Shown here: piece after piece, positions 44,835-52,960 of the stretch
Numbering within the stretch: the first letter of the stretch is position 1
Layout: each line of letters begins with the position of its first letter
Assembly: GCA_030622955.1 (NCBI GenBank)
Contig: JAUXFM010000005.1
Location: 1-52,960, forward strand
Length of the DNA: 52,960 nucleotides
DNA from: Lentisphaerales bacterium
GTDB taxonomy: Bacteria; Verrucomicrobiota; Kiritimatiellia; JAUXFM01
Direction: 5' to 3'
Program-made: the position numbers and the translations under genes
The notes under the pieces: generated by a model
Told to the model about the DNA's origin: nothing
Databases searched by the model: none
Seen by the model: the letters and a program-made list of their open reading frames with translations, nothing else

Positions 44835-45152
44835 GTGGAAACAAAGAAGGCCACTGTCCCAGCGGTTGGTGGCGGAAGAGCCATGTATAGGTACACATTC
44901 AAGTTGAGGAACAATTCGAGCAACATTGCTACAGTCAAAGGCGGCATGGCGCTGACCCTTTACCGCTCGCCCGGCAAGATTGCTGCAATGGACGAATTCA
45001 ATGTTCCACTGCCCAAAGGCAAGAGCGGCGACTACCATGTGAGCAGTAATTCTGGCCTTGGTGCAGTGCGGCCCAAGGGCTGGATTCAATACTGTATGAA
45101 GTTCTGGAACGGCAAGTTTATCGAGGAAAAGGAAGCATATAGGAAGCCGTGA
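44835..45152 (+). CDS. Short beta-rich protein or gene fragment
   Basis: A 105-codon frame starting at GTG 44835. The segment MYRYTFKLRNNSSNIATVKGG and the ending WIQYCMKFWNGKFIEEKEAY look like part of a beta-sandwich from a secreted protein (a common pattern in PVC genomes is an N-terminal region that ends in such a domain). No signal peptide or ribosome site is present, so the upstream half is probably missing. It overlaps the promoter of the divergent gene. It may be a decayed gene. Confidence 0.4.
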   Translation: METKKATVPAVGGGRAMYRYTFKLRNNSSNIATVKGGMALTLYRSPGKIAAMDEFNVPLPKGKSGDYHVSSNSGLGAVRPKGWIQYCMKFWNGKFIEEKEAYRKP

Positions 45153-45193
45153 TTGCATCGTGGCGGATGGCCGCTGTCGGCCGATCTTTGATT

Positions 45194-45222
45194 TTGGCAT
45201 GTTTCTGGAACAAGGTGACAAT
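45194..45222 (+). promoter_or_regulatory. Candidate promoter of the EF-hand gene
   Basis: TTGGCA (5/6), 17 bases, GACAAT (4/6), about 78 bases before ATG 45301. Confidence 0.4.
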
Positions 45223-45300
45223 ATTTCTGCCGGCAGCACGTTTTGTGTGCAGAAAACAGGGGATGAAGAAAGTGATCATGAAAACGAAAGGAGAAGGAAG

Positions 45301-45966
45301 ATGAAGAGACCTTGGCAAGTGACGATGGTGGTGGTAACGATTGTTTTAGGGACGCTCCTCAACGCGGAGGCCGAACCGAGCCGGGCCGCGAAGAAGCAGC
45401 ATGCTGACACGAATAACGATGGCAAAGTCAGTGTCAAGGAGTTCAAGGTCGAGCAGGAGTTCACACGTGCGAAGCGCGCAGAAGTCGACAAGGCATGGGA
45501 GAAGAAAGCCGACAAGAATGATAATGGCACTGTAGATCCGGGCGAGCGCGCGATTGCTGCACGAAAGAAGTACCTTGCAGAGAGATCTGAAGTCGACAAA
45601 GCCTGGGAAGAGAAGGCCGACAAGAACGATGATGGTACCGTGGGCAAGATGGAGCTTAAACAGCATCGCGCAAAAGTCATGGACAAGAATGGCGATGGCA
45701 CTGTTGACAAGGTGGAGCGCAAGGCCTGGTGGAAGAAGCGCAGGTCGAAGGCCAATACGGCGCTGGAAAAGAAGTTTGACGCAGATGGCGATGGCTACAT
45801 CAATGGAGATGAGGCCAAGACGCTGCTGCGAGCGAAGCTGCGCAGAATCAATGCCAGTGGCAAGGCCAGGGTTGATTCAGATATAGAAGAGGAATTTGAC
45901 GCCAATGGCGATGGCTACCTGTCTCGCGAGGAAGCCAAGGCGATGAAAGAAGCCATGGGAGAGTGA
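45301..45966 (+). CDS. Secreted EF-hand calcium-binding protein
   Basis: 221 residues from ATG 45301 (AAAGGAGAAGGAAG upstream). Signal peptide WQVTMVVVTIVLGTLLNAEAE, then six EF-hand-like loops: DTNNDGKVSVKE, DKNDNGTVDPGE, DKNDDGTVGKME, DKNGDGTVDKVE, DADGDGYINGDE and DANGDGYLSREE. Loops 2 and 3 are embedded in near-identical units (EVDKAWEKKADKND / EVDKAWEEKADKND), pointing to recent internal duplication. Linkers are Lys/Ala/Glu-rich helices. A good terminator follows, so it is a single-gene unit. It should bind calcium outside the cytoplasm; partner unknown. Confidence 0.85.
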   Translation: MKRPWQVTMVVVTIVLGTLLNAEAEPSRAAKKQHADTNNDGKVSVKEFKVEQEFTRAKRAEVDKAWEKKADKNDNGTVDPGERAIAARKKYLAERSEVDKAWEEKADKNDDGTVGKMELKQHRAKVMDKNGDGTVDKVERKAWWKKRRSKANTALEKKFDADGDGYINGDEAKTLLRAKLRRINASGKARVDSDIEEEFDANGDGYLSREEAKAMKEAMGE

Positions 45967-45986
45967 TCCACAATTCGTCGTTTAAG

Positions 45987-46024
45987 GCCCGGGGGGCGTA
46001 ATGCTCGCCGGGCTTTTCTTTTTT
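45987..46024 (+). terminator. Rho-independent terminator after the EF-hand gene
   Basis: Stem gcccgg ... ccgggc (with an inner gcg/cgc part) around a taatgct-centred loop, followed by ttttcttttttc. It lies 20 bp after the stop codon. Confidence 0.75.
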
Positions 46025-46114
46025 CTGCTTGCAGTGCAAACAAATTGACCCGCGCGTGACGTTATTCCAATGAGAACGTGAAAAAAGGGGACTGGCGGGC
46101 TAAACTGCTACTTA

Positions 46115-46615
46115 ATGGATTGGACACCATTACTTGAGAAACATGGTTCGTCCCTTGTTTTGTACGCTCGCCAGTGGACGGGGAGTCATGCAGACGCTGA
46201 GGAGGCCGTCCAGGACGGCTTCATCAGGGCCTGGCGTCGGAAGCAGGATGAAAGGGACGTGGATCGAATTGTGCCGTATCTCTTCAGGGCCGTGAAATCG
46301 GCGGCATTAGACGGTTGGCGCAAAAGGACAAGGCGTAAGAAACGTGAGATCAAGGCAAGCGATGATTCTTATGGTAGGCAGCCGGTATTTGAGACGAGGC
46401 TCGAAGATCAGGAGCGCAATGCCGAAATCCAGGCCTGTCTTGAGCGGATACCGGCAGCGCAGAGAGAGGTCATTGTAATGAAGATATGGGGAGATCTGAC
46501 ATTCAAACAGATTGCTAAATCGTTGAATGTGCCACAAAACACTGCCTCGTCGCGCTACCGCCGGGCCCTTGATAACTTGAAGAAGCTAGTTGGAAAGGAT
46601 CTTTTCCATGGTTGA
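46115..46615 (+). CDS. ECF-type RNA polymerase sigma factor
   Basis: 166 residues. Region 2: HGSSLVLYARQWTGSHADAEEAVQDGFIRAWRR, with the helix that binds the -10 element. Region 4: LERIPAAQREVIVMKIWGDLTFKQIAKSLNVPQNTASSRYRRALDNL, the helix-turn-helix for the -35 element. Regions 1.2 and 3 are absent, as expected for group 4 sigma factors. It overlaps the next gene by 8 bp; the pair would be sigma and anti-sigma. A poor match to a housekeeping promoter upstream would fit autoregulation. Confidence 0.9.
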   Translation: MDWTPLLEKHGSSLVLYARQWTGSHADAEEAVQDGFIRAWRRKQDERDVDRIVPYLFRAVKSAALDGWRKRTRRKKREIKASDDSYGRQPVFETRLEDQERNAEIQACLERIPAAQREVIVMKIWGDLTFKQIAKSLNVPQNTASSRYRRALDNLKKLVGKDLFHG

Positions 46616-47117
46616 TCATGATGGCCGGCTAGAAGAGAAGCTCCGTGGATTGAAGCCCAGATCCTTGACGCCAATGGCGCGGCAGAGAATTCTCGACCGG
46701 ATGGATAGGGAGCGCTCTGAGTCTCGGTTCTCTTTCGTTCAGAAACCCGTCTATGCAACAGTGGCTGCGGCCCTTCTTCTTGGGATAACCTTCTGGGTGT
46801 TTCAGTTTGGTTCTGGTCCTGAGACGAGGTCAGATGCCTCGTTGGTTACAGTTGAGAAGCTTGCCAGGGAAGAAGATGCCGGACGGGCGAAGGTGGCAAA
46901 GAAATCTGTTGCGGCCCGGGTTGAACCTATTGAGATCGATAGTATCCTCGTGAACAGGAGAGATGAGGGCATTGCGGTTCACAATGGCAAGCCGGTTCGT
47001 GTGGTGAGGAGCGAATACGTGGATCGTGTCGGGTGGCAGAATGCGGAGGACGGCAAGCGCTATCAGGTGCTGCGGCCCCGCGATGAAGTTGTTATGGCAT
47101 CAATGAGAATGTATTAA
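46608..47117 (+). CDS. Probable anti-sigma factor
   Basis: 169 residues from ATG 46608, preceded by AAAGGA. A cytoplasmic N-terminal part (LEEKLRGLKPRSLTPMARQRILDRMD) is followed by one membrane helix (PVYATVAAALLLGITFWVFQFG) and an extracytoplasmic tail ending in RYQVLRPRDEVVMASMRMY. No zinc-binding HxxxCxxC is seen. The 8-bp overlap with the sigma gene is the basis for the assignment; sequence alone would only say single-pass membrane protein. RseP at 19.4 kb could act on such a protein, but this is not shown. Confidence 0.65.
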   Translation: MVDHDGRLEEKLRGLKPRSLTPMARQRILDRMDRERSESRFSFVQKPVYATVAAALLLGITFWVFQFGSGPETRSDASLVTVEKLAREEDAGRAKVAKKSVAARVEPIEIDSILVNRRDEGIAVHNGKPVRVVRSEYVDRVGWQNAEDGKRYQVLRPRDEVVMASMRMY

Positions 47118-47138
47118 CGGAGTGAAGGAGCAATAGAG

Positions 47139-48149
47139 ATGAGGAACGAAGCGCAGCAACTGGTAGTAGGAATGGTGGCATTATTGCTATGTCTGTCTAC
47201 GGCGATTGGCCAAAACAATATTGCCGAAGAAGAGAAGAATATGGCATACCTCGGTGTCGCGGCGGTACCGATCGATGAAGCGATGACCAAGCAGCTAGGG
47301 CTGTCGGAGGGAGTCGGGCTGGTTGTGACATTTCTGGATCAGAATGGACCTTCCGCCGAAATTCTTGAGCCTCACGACGTTATCTACAAGCTGAACGACC
47401 AGGTCTTGGTTTCACCGCGACAGCTTGCAGTTACTGTCCGCATGCTTGAGCCTGACGATATTGTCAAGCTGCAGATCATCCGCGAAGGCAAGCGGCTAGA
47501 GATAGAAACGGAACTTGGCGAGACGGATTACAGGCCGCTGGTTGGTAGTTCCAGTCAGCCCTACTTGGGACGCCGAAGCCTGATGCCTATGCGAGTCACC
47601 GCTGATGATCGGCCGAACTGGCAAATGCGGCATGGTTCGGAAACTGTGAGCTTGGAAGAGCTGCAGGGAACTATCAGTGGCGTGATCGAAGGTGTGATGG
47701 GAGAACTGCGCCAACCAGGCTCTGGCGTAGATGAAAAAGGGCTGGCAGTCCTTCTCGAGAATCTCCGAGCATTTGAGGGAGGCGGAAAGGGCGGAACGTT
47801 AGTGACAGGAGCAGCCCCCGGTGAGGCGAAGGTCGTAACAACGCCCGGTAAGAACGTGCAGATGTCGACCTCGGTCTTGATGAATGGGCGTCAAGCCTTC
47901 TCAAGCATCGATGATGATGGCGTAATGACCCTCACGATCGGAGGGGATGGCAAGAAGTCGTTCACGGCGAAGGATAAGGCCGGCAAAGTGCTCTTCAGCG
48001 GACCTATTGATAGCGAGGAAGATCAGGAGTCGGTGCCAGCGCATCTGATTGAGCGGCTTGATGAACTTAAGAAAAGACTTCCAAAGGAAGATGAGAATAA
48101 GGAAAAACCTGTGGCGTTTGTGTCGGGTGCGACCGATCCTGTGTTATAG
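47139..48149 (+). CDS. Secreted PDZ-domain protein
   Basis: 336 residues. Signal peptide QLVVGMVALLLCLSTAIG, then a PDZ domain (about 35-125: YLGVAAVPIDEAMTKQLGLSEGVGLVVT, NGPSAEILEPHDVIYKLNDQVL) with HtrA/CtpA-like layout but no protease domain. The rest is low-complexity with charged residues. GAAGGAG precedes the ATG. It is 21 bp after the anti-sigma gene, so the three form a sigma-anti-sigma-PDZ operon that probably senses or handles unfolded envelope proteins. This role is inferred from the arrangement. Confidence 0.75.
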   Translation: MRNEAQQLVVGMVALLLCLSTAIGQNNIAEEEKNMAYLGVAAVPIDEAMTKQLGLSEGVGLVVTFLDQNGPSAEILEPHDVIYKLNDQVLVSPRQLAVTVRMLEPDDIVKLQIIREGKRLEIETELGETDYRPLVGSSSQPYLGRRSLMPMRVTADDRPNWQMRHGSETVSLEELQGTISGVIEGVMGELRQPGSGVDEKGLAVLLENLRAFEGGGKGGTLVTGAAPGEAKVVTTPGKNVQMSTSVLMNGRQAFSSIDDDGVMTLTIGGDGKKSFTAKDKAGKVLFSGPIDSEEDQESVPAHLIERLDELKKRLPKEDENKEKPVAFVSGATDPVL

Positions 48150-48171
48150 TTTTCTTCTTCACTGCCTTCAA

Positions 48172-48215
48172 GAGGGACAGGGCGAACGTGAGTTCCTGTG
48201 CCCCCTCAATTTTGT
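48172..48215 (+). terminator. Possible terminator after the sigma/anti-sigma/PDZ operon
   Basis: gagggacagg pairs with cctgt-gcc-ccctc (three-base bulge) and is followed by aattttgttt. The remainder of the gap to 48448 holds an open frame with no supporting motif. Confidence 0.35.
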
Positions 48216-48448
48216 TTGTGGGTGGAAACAGGAAAACTTTTTCAAGTTGAAGCAAGAGCGTGAATCGTCTGATCCTGACCTTGGCCTGTTCCTGATCGGT
48301 CGTCCCGATGACCTGAACATGAGCTGGATAGAATTATTCCCTTCCAGGAGTGAATTCTCGAGCACAGGTAATTCTTTCTCGTGGGCGATTGTGCGAGAGC
48401 CGCATGAGCGCCACGATCACTGCGTAGCAGATGCCTCAGAATCGGCGA

Positions 48449-49639
48449 CTACTTCTCGCAACGATTCTTTGAAATAGCTTTCAGGATGGCACTGCTTACG
48501 GGTGGGCAGCCGGTGACGAATATTCCGCTGTTCTTATGTTTGGCCGTGCAATTGCCGATACAGAGCGTATTGGGTGCGATGTCTTCATGCCCTTTGCCTA
48601 TGGCAATCCTGACAGGCAGTTCTTTGCCAAAGTAATCGAACAGTTCCTTGCTGTGCTTTTGCAGGAATAGAAGCACTGTGGACTGACAGCCACTGCAGGA
48701 ATTGCGGTCGAGTATCGTGACGTCAGGAAACTCGATTGACAGGTTCGTGGGCGCTGGTGTGAATGGTTGCGCCCATTGCTGCCATTCGGGCGGGGTTATG
48801 TCGAGCTGCTTCACTTCGATGAGGCCCAGGCCTCGGTCCGCACCCATGCGGAGATGGGGAATGTCACGAGGTGACAGGCCCATCAGCCGGCATCCGGTGG
48901 AATCCACAGCAAAGGCGTCCGGCCCTGCGATGACCACGCCAAGTTGTCTGGGTTCCCCGGCACTCGGGCCAAGTCCTTCCATGCCCACGGTACCGTCTAG
49001 TATCGAGAAATGCGGCCGAAGCACGCTTGCCATATCTGCAATAGCCACGTCCAGGGATTTCTCGCCATCTTCAGTTTCCGGCAGCATGTGCAGTTCAACC
49101 TTGCTCCGCCGCCAGAGGCAGCCCTTCATGTTCTTGACGGCGAGGGTAACACCAGTATGCATGTGCATCTTCATTACCGGTATAGAAACAACAAGATCAT
49201 GTTCCAACACATCAGCACACACCAGCAGTGTGTTGATGGCTCGGCCTTCAGGGATGTCGACTGCAACAGGATCGCGCTCATCGAGATCAACAACAGGACA
49301 ATCGCGATCCCGTGCCACGCCGGCAATTCCGGTTGCCTCCAGGGCATACATTGTCCTGACTCCTGTGATCGGGCTCTCACCAACGGTAACGATCGCTCCC
49401 GCTTCCTTGAACGCATCAATAGCTGCAGCGACAACCTGTGGATCTGTTGTTATGCCGGATCCCGGCTTAGCGATGCGGCCCGCATTGGGTTTCAGGAGGA
49501 CTCGTTTTTCTTCGGCTGCGGACAAGTCGAATACTGAGAGGGCAGACATCGTGTTGGTATAAGCGTCCTGTCCGCCGGCAACATTGACAGTTGCCGGCGA
49601 TGTGCCCCAAAAACCATCCTCTATGTCCTGTGATTTCAT
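48449..49639 (-). CDS. DUF362 family protein
   Basis: 396 residues. N-terminal DUF362 features: VLLKPNAGRIAKPGSGITTDPQVV, LVVSIPVMKMHMHTGVTLAVKNMKG and the LDGTVGMEGLGPSAG block with VIAGPDAFAVDSTGCRLMG. The C-terminal part has CSGCQ, CIGNC and a GCPP motif; such Cys groups are often Fe-S or metal sites. The family's function is unknown, with suggestions of iron-sulfur redox or maturation roles. A minus-strand single gene with no clear operon partner; 49640-49843 (about 200 bp) shows nothing. Confidence 0.85.
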   Translation of the reverse strand: MKSQDIEDGFWGTSPATVNVAGGQDAYTNTMSALSVFDLSAAEEKRVLLKPNAGRIAKPGSGITTDPQVVAAAIDAFKEAGAIVTVGESPITGVRTMYALEATGIAGVARDRDCPVVDLDERDPVAVDIPEGRAINTLLVCADVLEHDLVVSIPVMKMHMHTGVTLAVKNMKGCLWRRSKVELHMLPETEDGEKSLDVAIADMASVLRPHFSILDGTVGMEGLGPSAGEPRQLGVVIAGPDAFAVDSTGCRLMGLSPRDIPHLRMGADRGLGLIEVKQLDITPPEWQQWAQPFTPAPTNLSIEFPDVTILDRNSCSGCQSTVLLFLQKHSKELFDYFGKELPVRIAIGKGHEDIAPNTLCIGNCTAKHKNSGIFVTGCPPVSSAILKAISKNRCEK

Positions 49640-49843
49640 TCTTCAGCCTTTGCACCATCCTATAAGAAGAGCGCGTCGAGTGTCGAGAGGAAGGAAAAGA
49701 AGGGTATTGCCATACCGATGGTGAAGGCGGTGGAGCAGATTGCAAGGGACTGAGGTCATTTCAGGCGATGGCGTAACTTGCAGGTATAAGAGCAACAGGC
49801 CGGCGAGTGTTATTCCTTCTTGCTGAAACCCGAACCCTTGCAT

Positions 49844-50677
49844 TTACCATTGGGATGCGTTAATGCGGCGGATTGTGGCAGCGTGGGGTTTGAAAGGGAG
49901 TTTTGGCGCTTTGGGGATGGGGACACGATCCTTCGAATTGTATGGCATGGTGCTCAGTTTCATGTTGTAAGCCACCGGCATGAGGTATGCAAGGTTGACC
50001 ACATCGGTTATGTTATATGCTAATAGTGTTTCAAGTGCCTTGCTATTCCCATTCCGCTTGTAATCGTCCCACAAGAGGACTGCAAAGAATCCATCGACCC
50101 CTGCGAGTTCTTCGCGATCGAGGTTGAATTGTCGCTCACACTCTTTGAGGCCGCCCTTGTAGCCAAGGCTTGCGAGAACGTATCGCATGTCGATGTGTGC
50201 CTGATTGATGTCAACATCGAGGCTCCTGCGGAGAAACGGAATGTCAAAAGTTTTGCCGTTGTAGGTGACGATCAGTTTGTAGCGGGCAATATCGCGTCTG
50301 AAGTTGACGAGATTTACACCATTCACGTAGTGGCGGATTTTCTTTCCGTCATACAGGGCGATAGTAGTCACGTAATCTCTGCCGGGTGTCAAGCCGGTTG
50401 TTTCTATGTCCAGGTAAGCGACCGAATCGGCAAAGTCAGCGAAGAGCCGCCAATGTTCCTTTGAGGGGAGCAGGTCGTAGAAGTGACGTGCGTTGCCTGA
50501 TGACAGTTTTTTCACGGACTCTTCTACATGTTGCTGTAGGCCAGCAGATTTGCGGGGGCTGAAGCCCTTCTTTTGTGCATTGCATACATCTGCCCAGGAG
50601 CATATGCCAGCATCCCACAGTTTTTGCTCGGATCCCGCGCCAATGCCGGGTATATGACAGAAAGTGCGCTTTAGCAT
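49844..50677 (-). CDS. YprB-like RNase H-fold 3'-5' exonuclease
   Basis: 277 residues. An N-terminal helix-hairpin-helix-like part (FCHIPGIGAGSEQKLWDAGI) precedes an RNase_H_2-type exonuclease domain: YLDIETTGLTP (two acidic metal ligands), IVTYNGKTFDIPFLRR, then ECERQFNLDREEL and YNITDVVNLAYLM with the last Asp. It would cut single-stranded nucleic acid ends with two metals. YprB-like proteins are widespread but poorly studied; many are paired with a helicase elsewhere, which is not seen here. The 421-bp spacer up to 51098 is non-coding apart from the kinase promoter. Confidence 0.85.
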   Translation of the reverse strand: MLKRTFCHIPGIGAGSEQKLWDAGICSWADVCNAQKKGFSPRKSAGLQQHVEESVKKLSSGNARHFYDLLPSKEHWRLFADFADSVAYLDIETTGLTPGRDYVTTIALYDGKKIRHYVNGVNLVNFRRDIARYKLIVTYNGKTFDIPFLRRSLDVDINQAHIDMRYVLASLGYKGGLKECERQFNLDREELAGVDGFFAVLLWDDYKRNGNSKALETLLAYNITDVVNLAYLMPVAYNMKLSTMPYNSKDRVPIPKAPKLPFKPHAATIRRINASQW

Positions 50678-51015
50678 GGCTCAATTATGCCTGTTATGGG
50701 CTATCCAGCACCAGCATAGTGACTCAGTTTCTTTTGATTGCATGATATTTGGGCCGTTCCTGACGTATATTGCCATTGGCGAAGAAAGCGCTCATTCTCC
50801 TTTACAGTTTCACATGAGTGCCGCGCCGCTGAGATCGAAATGGCAGTATTGCAGGAAGTGATGCAGCAAGCTGTGACGAAGTGTTTGTACAGCAGATGCA
50901 GGCAGAGATGTGGGTGTGTGGGATATGGGATCTTCGCTGCTGGCCGTTTCTGATATGTTCGAGTTTATTATGCCGGAACTTACTGCTCGCGCTGGCCTTG
51001 CAAATCGCCGAAGTA

Positions 51016-51044
51016 TTGCAATCGGCGCGCCATCCCCTTACAAT
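51016..51044 (+). promoter_or_regulatory. Promoter of the Ser/Thr kinase gene
   Basis: TTGCAA (4/6), exactly 17 bases, TACAAT (5/6 to TATAAT). Transcription would start about 50 bases before ATG 51099. Between them is a small hairpin (gctgat-gttc-atcagc, 51061-51076) just ahead of the GGAGG at 51084-51088, which could affect ribosome access. Confidence 0.6.
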
Positions 51045-51098
51045 ACGCCCGTAAAGTGCGGCTGATGTTCATCAGCTCATCCTGGAGGGCGGGCATTA

Positions 51099-52928
51099 AT
51101 GATCGGTTCGACCATAGGTGGATACGAGTTAACTGAGAAACTTGGCAGTAACCTGGTTTCGACCACTTACAAGGCCAGGGTCACCGCCACGGACATGCCT
51201 GCGATCGTAAAAATCCTGCTTCCCCAGGTTGTTGGCAACGAGATCGATCTCGAGCGATTCAAAACAAAAGCCGGCAACGCCATGCATCTTGATCATCCGG
51301 ACATTGTGAAGGTCATCGATGCGGGCCAGAAAGGGACAGATTGGTTCGTCGCGATGGAGTATGTTGAAGGGTACAGTGTGGAGGATTGGATCCTTCGCTC
51401 CGGAAAGATCGTTGAGGATCAGGCGCTCATGGTCATTCAGCATGCTGCTGTTGCACTGGCATATGCCTGGGACGATTGTGGGATCACGCATCGTGATCTG
51501 AAGCCTTCTGACATTATGATAGCCGCCGACGGTTCGGTGAAGGTGACCGATCTGGGAATGATCAAACTTATAGAAACCGATGCGGGCAGGATGATGACCA
51601 GTGAGATAGGAATCACCCCTTATTACTGTTCACCCGAAGTTGCAAAAGGAGAACGCAAGCCGGGGTTCAGGAGCGATCTCTATTCGCTGGGCGCGATACT
51701 TTATCATATGGTCACCGGAAAGGTGCCTTTTGGTGATGCAGGGGGTGCCGGTGCCCTGGTTAAGCAGGTTACTGATAAACTCCAGAATCCGAGAGAGCTC
51801 AATCCGGATCTCAGTGATCACACCATTGAGTTGATTAGCCATATGATGGCCAAGGCGCCCGAGCATCGACACAAGAGCTGGACCATGCTGGTTGATGACA
51901 TCAAGGGCATTTGTCGTGGCGAAAAGCCTGAGTCATTGCCCGCCAAAGCTGCGAGCAGTGTTTCATTACCTTCCAGGAATCATGATAAGGGGAAAGCGAA
52001 GATTCAGGCAAAACTGGTGGTCGGACCCAAAAAGAAGATCGCAAGAGGTGCCATGGATGTGTTGCGGACAACACAGATGCTTGAATCCGACATGAAGCCG
52101 GCCAGGAGATCGTATGGTGGGTTGATAGCTGTTGCATCATTACTCCTCGTGCTGGTCGGTAGCGTTGCTTTCGGAATCCATTTTCTGAAGAAGCAGCAGA
52201 GGGATGCTGCAATGTATCGTGCAGATCTGGAGCGCCAGGCTGAGGAGGCGCGCCGAATCCAGGAACAGGAATTGGTGTCGGGTGGATTGGAGGCGGACGC
52301 TAGCTTCAGCAACGAACCGGAACCTGCTGACACAGAGGCATTGCCGGCCAGAGTTGCGGCTACGCCACGCTCGCCGCGAATACCTTACCTCGAAGCACCA
52401 CGCCAGGTCACGAACCCGGAGCCAGAACCTGAACAGCCCGCAACGACAACGCCAGCGGTGAAGCCGGAACCCGGGCAGCCACAGGATGAGAGGTTGCCGG
52501 ACGAATTTATCGAGGCAAGAACTCAATTTGAGCAGCAACAGCGTCAGACAGATGTCCAATACACCATTAATATCAAAAAAGTCAACAAGCAGTATCTTGG
52601 CGCCCTGGAGAAGCTGCGTCAGGCAGTGCAGAAACAGGGCGAGCTTGAGCAGGTTATGGCCATTAAGAGTGAGGAGGCTCGATTCAAGCAGGAGGAGACT
52701 GTGCCTTTCACGGCGTCAGCCGACCTTCCCATGAAGGTGCGGGAATTCCAGGCAACATTTTCGAAGCTGGAGCGGCAGTATCAGCGCGACAGAACCGCAA
52801 AGAAGAAATCCGCGGCAGTGACCTATCTGAGAGATTTGGCGATATTGAAGAAGCTTCTTACCCAGAAGAAACGGATCGAGGATGCCATCCTTGTTGATAA
52901 GCAGATGAAAGCCTTCACGATGCCCTGA
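51099..52928 (+). CDS. Membrane Ser/Thr protein kinase with a C-terminal coiled coil
   Basis: 609 residues. Hanks-type kinase domain (about 8-275) with the glycine loop KLGSNLVSTTYKA, Lys38 in AIVKIL, HRDLKPSD (131-138) where the usual Asn is Asp138, DLG (151-153) and SPEVAKGERKPGFRSDLYSLG. A juxtamembrane segment is followed by a helix (GLIAVASLLLVLVGSVAFGIHF, about 335-357), a Pro/Glu-rich linker and a long coiled coil (about 440-605) with ALEKLRQAVQKQGELEQVM and a Lys-rich end. Such kinases with helical exterior tails are frequent in PVC bacteria. Ligand and target are unknown. GGAGGGCG precedes the start. Confidence 0.88.
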   Translation: MIGSTIGGYELTEKLGSNLVSTTYKARVTATDMPAIVKILLPQVVGNEIDLERFKTKAGNAMHLDHPDIVKVIDAGQKGTDWFVAMEYVEGYSVEDWILRSGKIVEDQALMVIQHAAVALAYAWDDCGITHRDLKPSDIMIAADGSVKVTDLGMIKLIETDAGRMMTSEIGITPYYCSPEVAKGERKPGFRSDLYSLGAILYHMVTGKVPFGDAGGAGALVKQVTDKLQNPRELNPDLSDHTIELISHMMAKAPEHRHKSWTMLVDDIKGICRGEKPESLPAKAASSVSLPSRNHDKGKAKIQAKLVVGPKKKIARGAMDVLRTTQMLESDMKPARRSYGGLIAVASLLLVLVGSVAFGIHFLKKQQRDAAMYRADLERQAEEARRIQEQELVSGGLEADASFSNEPEPADTEALPARVAATPRSPRIPYLEAPRQVTNPEPEPEQPATTTPAVKPEPGQPQDERLPDEFIEARTQFEQQQRQTDVQYTINIKKVNKQYLGALEKLRQAVQKQGELEQVMAIKSEEARFKQEETVPFTASADLPMKVREFQATFSKLERQYQRDRTAKKKSAAVTYLRDLAILKKLLTQKKRIEDAILVDKQMKAFTMP

Positions 52929-52960
52929 TCAATACTTGCCGCGCAACTGCAACCGAGGAC

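Noticed and set aside
48049-48477. 142-codon plus-strand ORF over the end of the PDZ gene and the following gap
   Set aside because: It overlaps both neighbouring genes, lacks a start context, and shows no motif; its independent part (48200-48440) is not enough to support a gene.

Overview
The window is a gene-dense bacterial chromosome segment. I found no rRNA, tRNA or CRISPR array by eye. The gene set points to the PVC superphylum, probably a Kiritimatiellota, Lentisphaerota or Verrucomicrobiota lineage. Supporting signs are an exosortase with an EpsI partner, an SHD1-domain secreted protein, a membrane Ser/Thr kinase with a coiled-coil tail, a stand-alone IMP cyclohydrolase and a REP-type transposase with long inverted repeats. 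This placement is an inference; no rRNA or marker phylogeny could be run.

Layout. 1-9.2 kb is a surface polysaccharide and exosortase region: three overlapping glycosyltransferases, a GT39-like membrane protein of lower GC, an IS3 orfA stub, exosortase plus EpsI, then on the minus strand a B12-binding radical SAM protein and an undecaprenyl-phosphate sugar transferase. 9.3-11 kb carries a DUF1638 protein and a beta-phosphoglucomutase whose N-terminus is a piece of a GH65 phosphorylase. 11.2-15.1 kb holds a stand-alone IMP cyclohydrolase, queD-queE-queC (preQ0 synthesis) and a DegT-type aminotransferase. 15.2-21.9 kb is a tight housekeeping run, purA-uppS-cdsA-dxr-rseP-ispG, covering AMP synthesis, the MEP pathway, the undecaprenyl carrier, CDP-diacylglycerol and a site-2 protease.

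22-28.5 kb is accessory: an SHD1/esterase-like secreted protein, a transposase element bounded by perfect 33-bp inverted repeats, a secreted C39-like protease, a lipoprotein, a SprT-like metalloprotease and an MFS transporter. 28.5-34.6 kb on the minus strand is the most unusual unit. It is a four-gene operon encoding a phosphatase/polyprenol-kinase-like membrane fusion, a membrane HEAT-repeat protein, a processive GT2 synthase and a TPR/YaiO-type outer-membrane barrel. I read it as a candidate synthase-dependent glycan export system.

34.8-45 kb contains a Cys-rich lipoprotein with a clear terminator, a single-domain response regulator, a DUF3524 (tRNA-queuosine mannosyltransferase family) protein, a GH65 phosphorylase, a SecD-P1-like protein without a channel domain, a secreted protein resembling a dead MA-clan peptidase, a PHP-domain remnant, an EamA transporter and a DUF4380-like protein. 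45-53 kb contains an EF-hand secreted protein, an ECF sigma / anti-sigma / PDZ operon, a DUF362 protein, a YprB-like exonuclease and a membrane Ser/Thr kinase with a good upstream promoter.

Links across the window: GH65 phosphorylase (37.6 kb) and beta-PGM (10.2 kb) would together turn an alpha-glucoside into glucose-6-phosphate. queDEC and the DUF3524 protein could both serve queuosine tRNA modification. uppS makes the lipid carrier used by the sugar transferase and perhaps by the kinase-like fusion. Intergenic spacers carry degenerate 7-bp-period repeats at four places.
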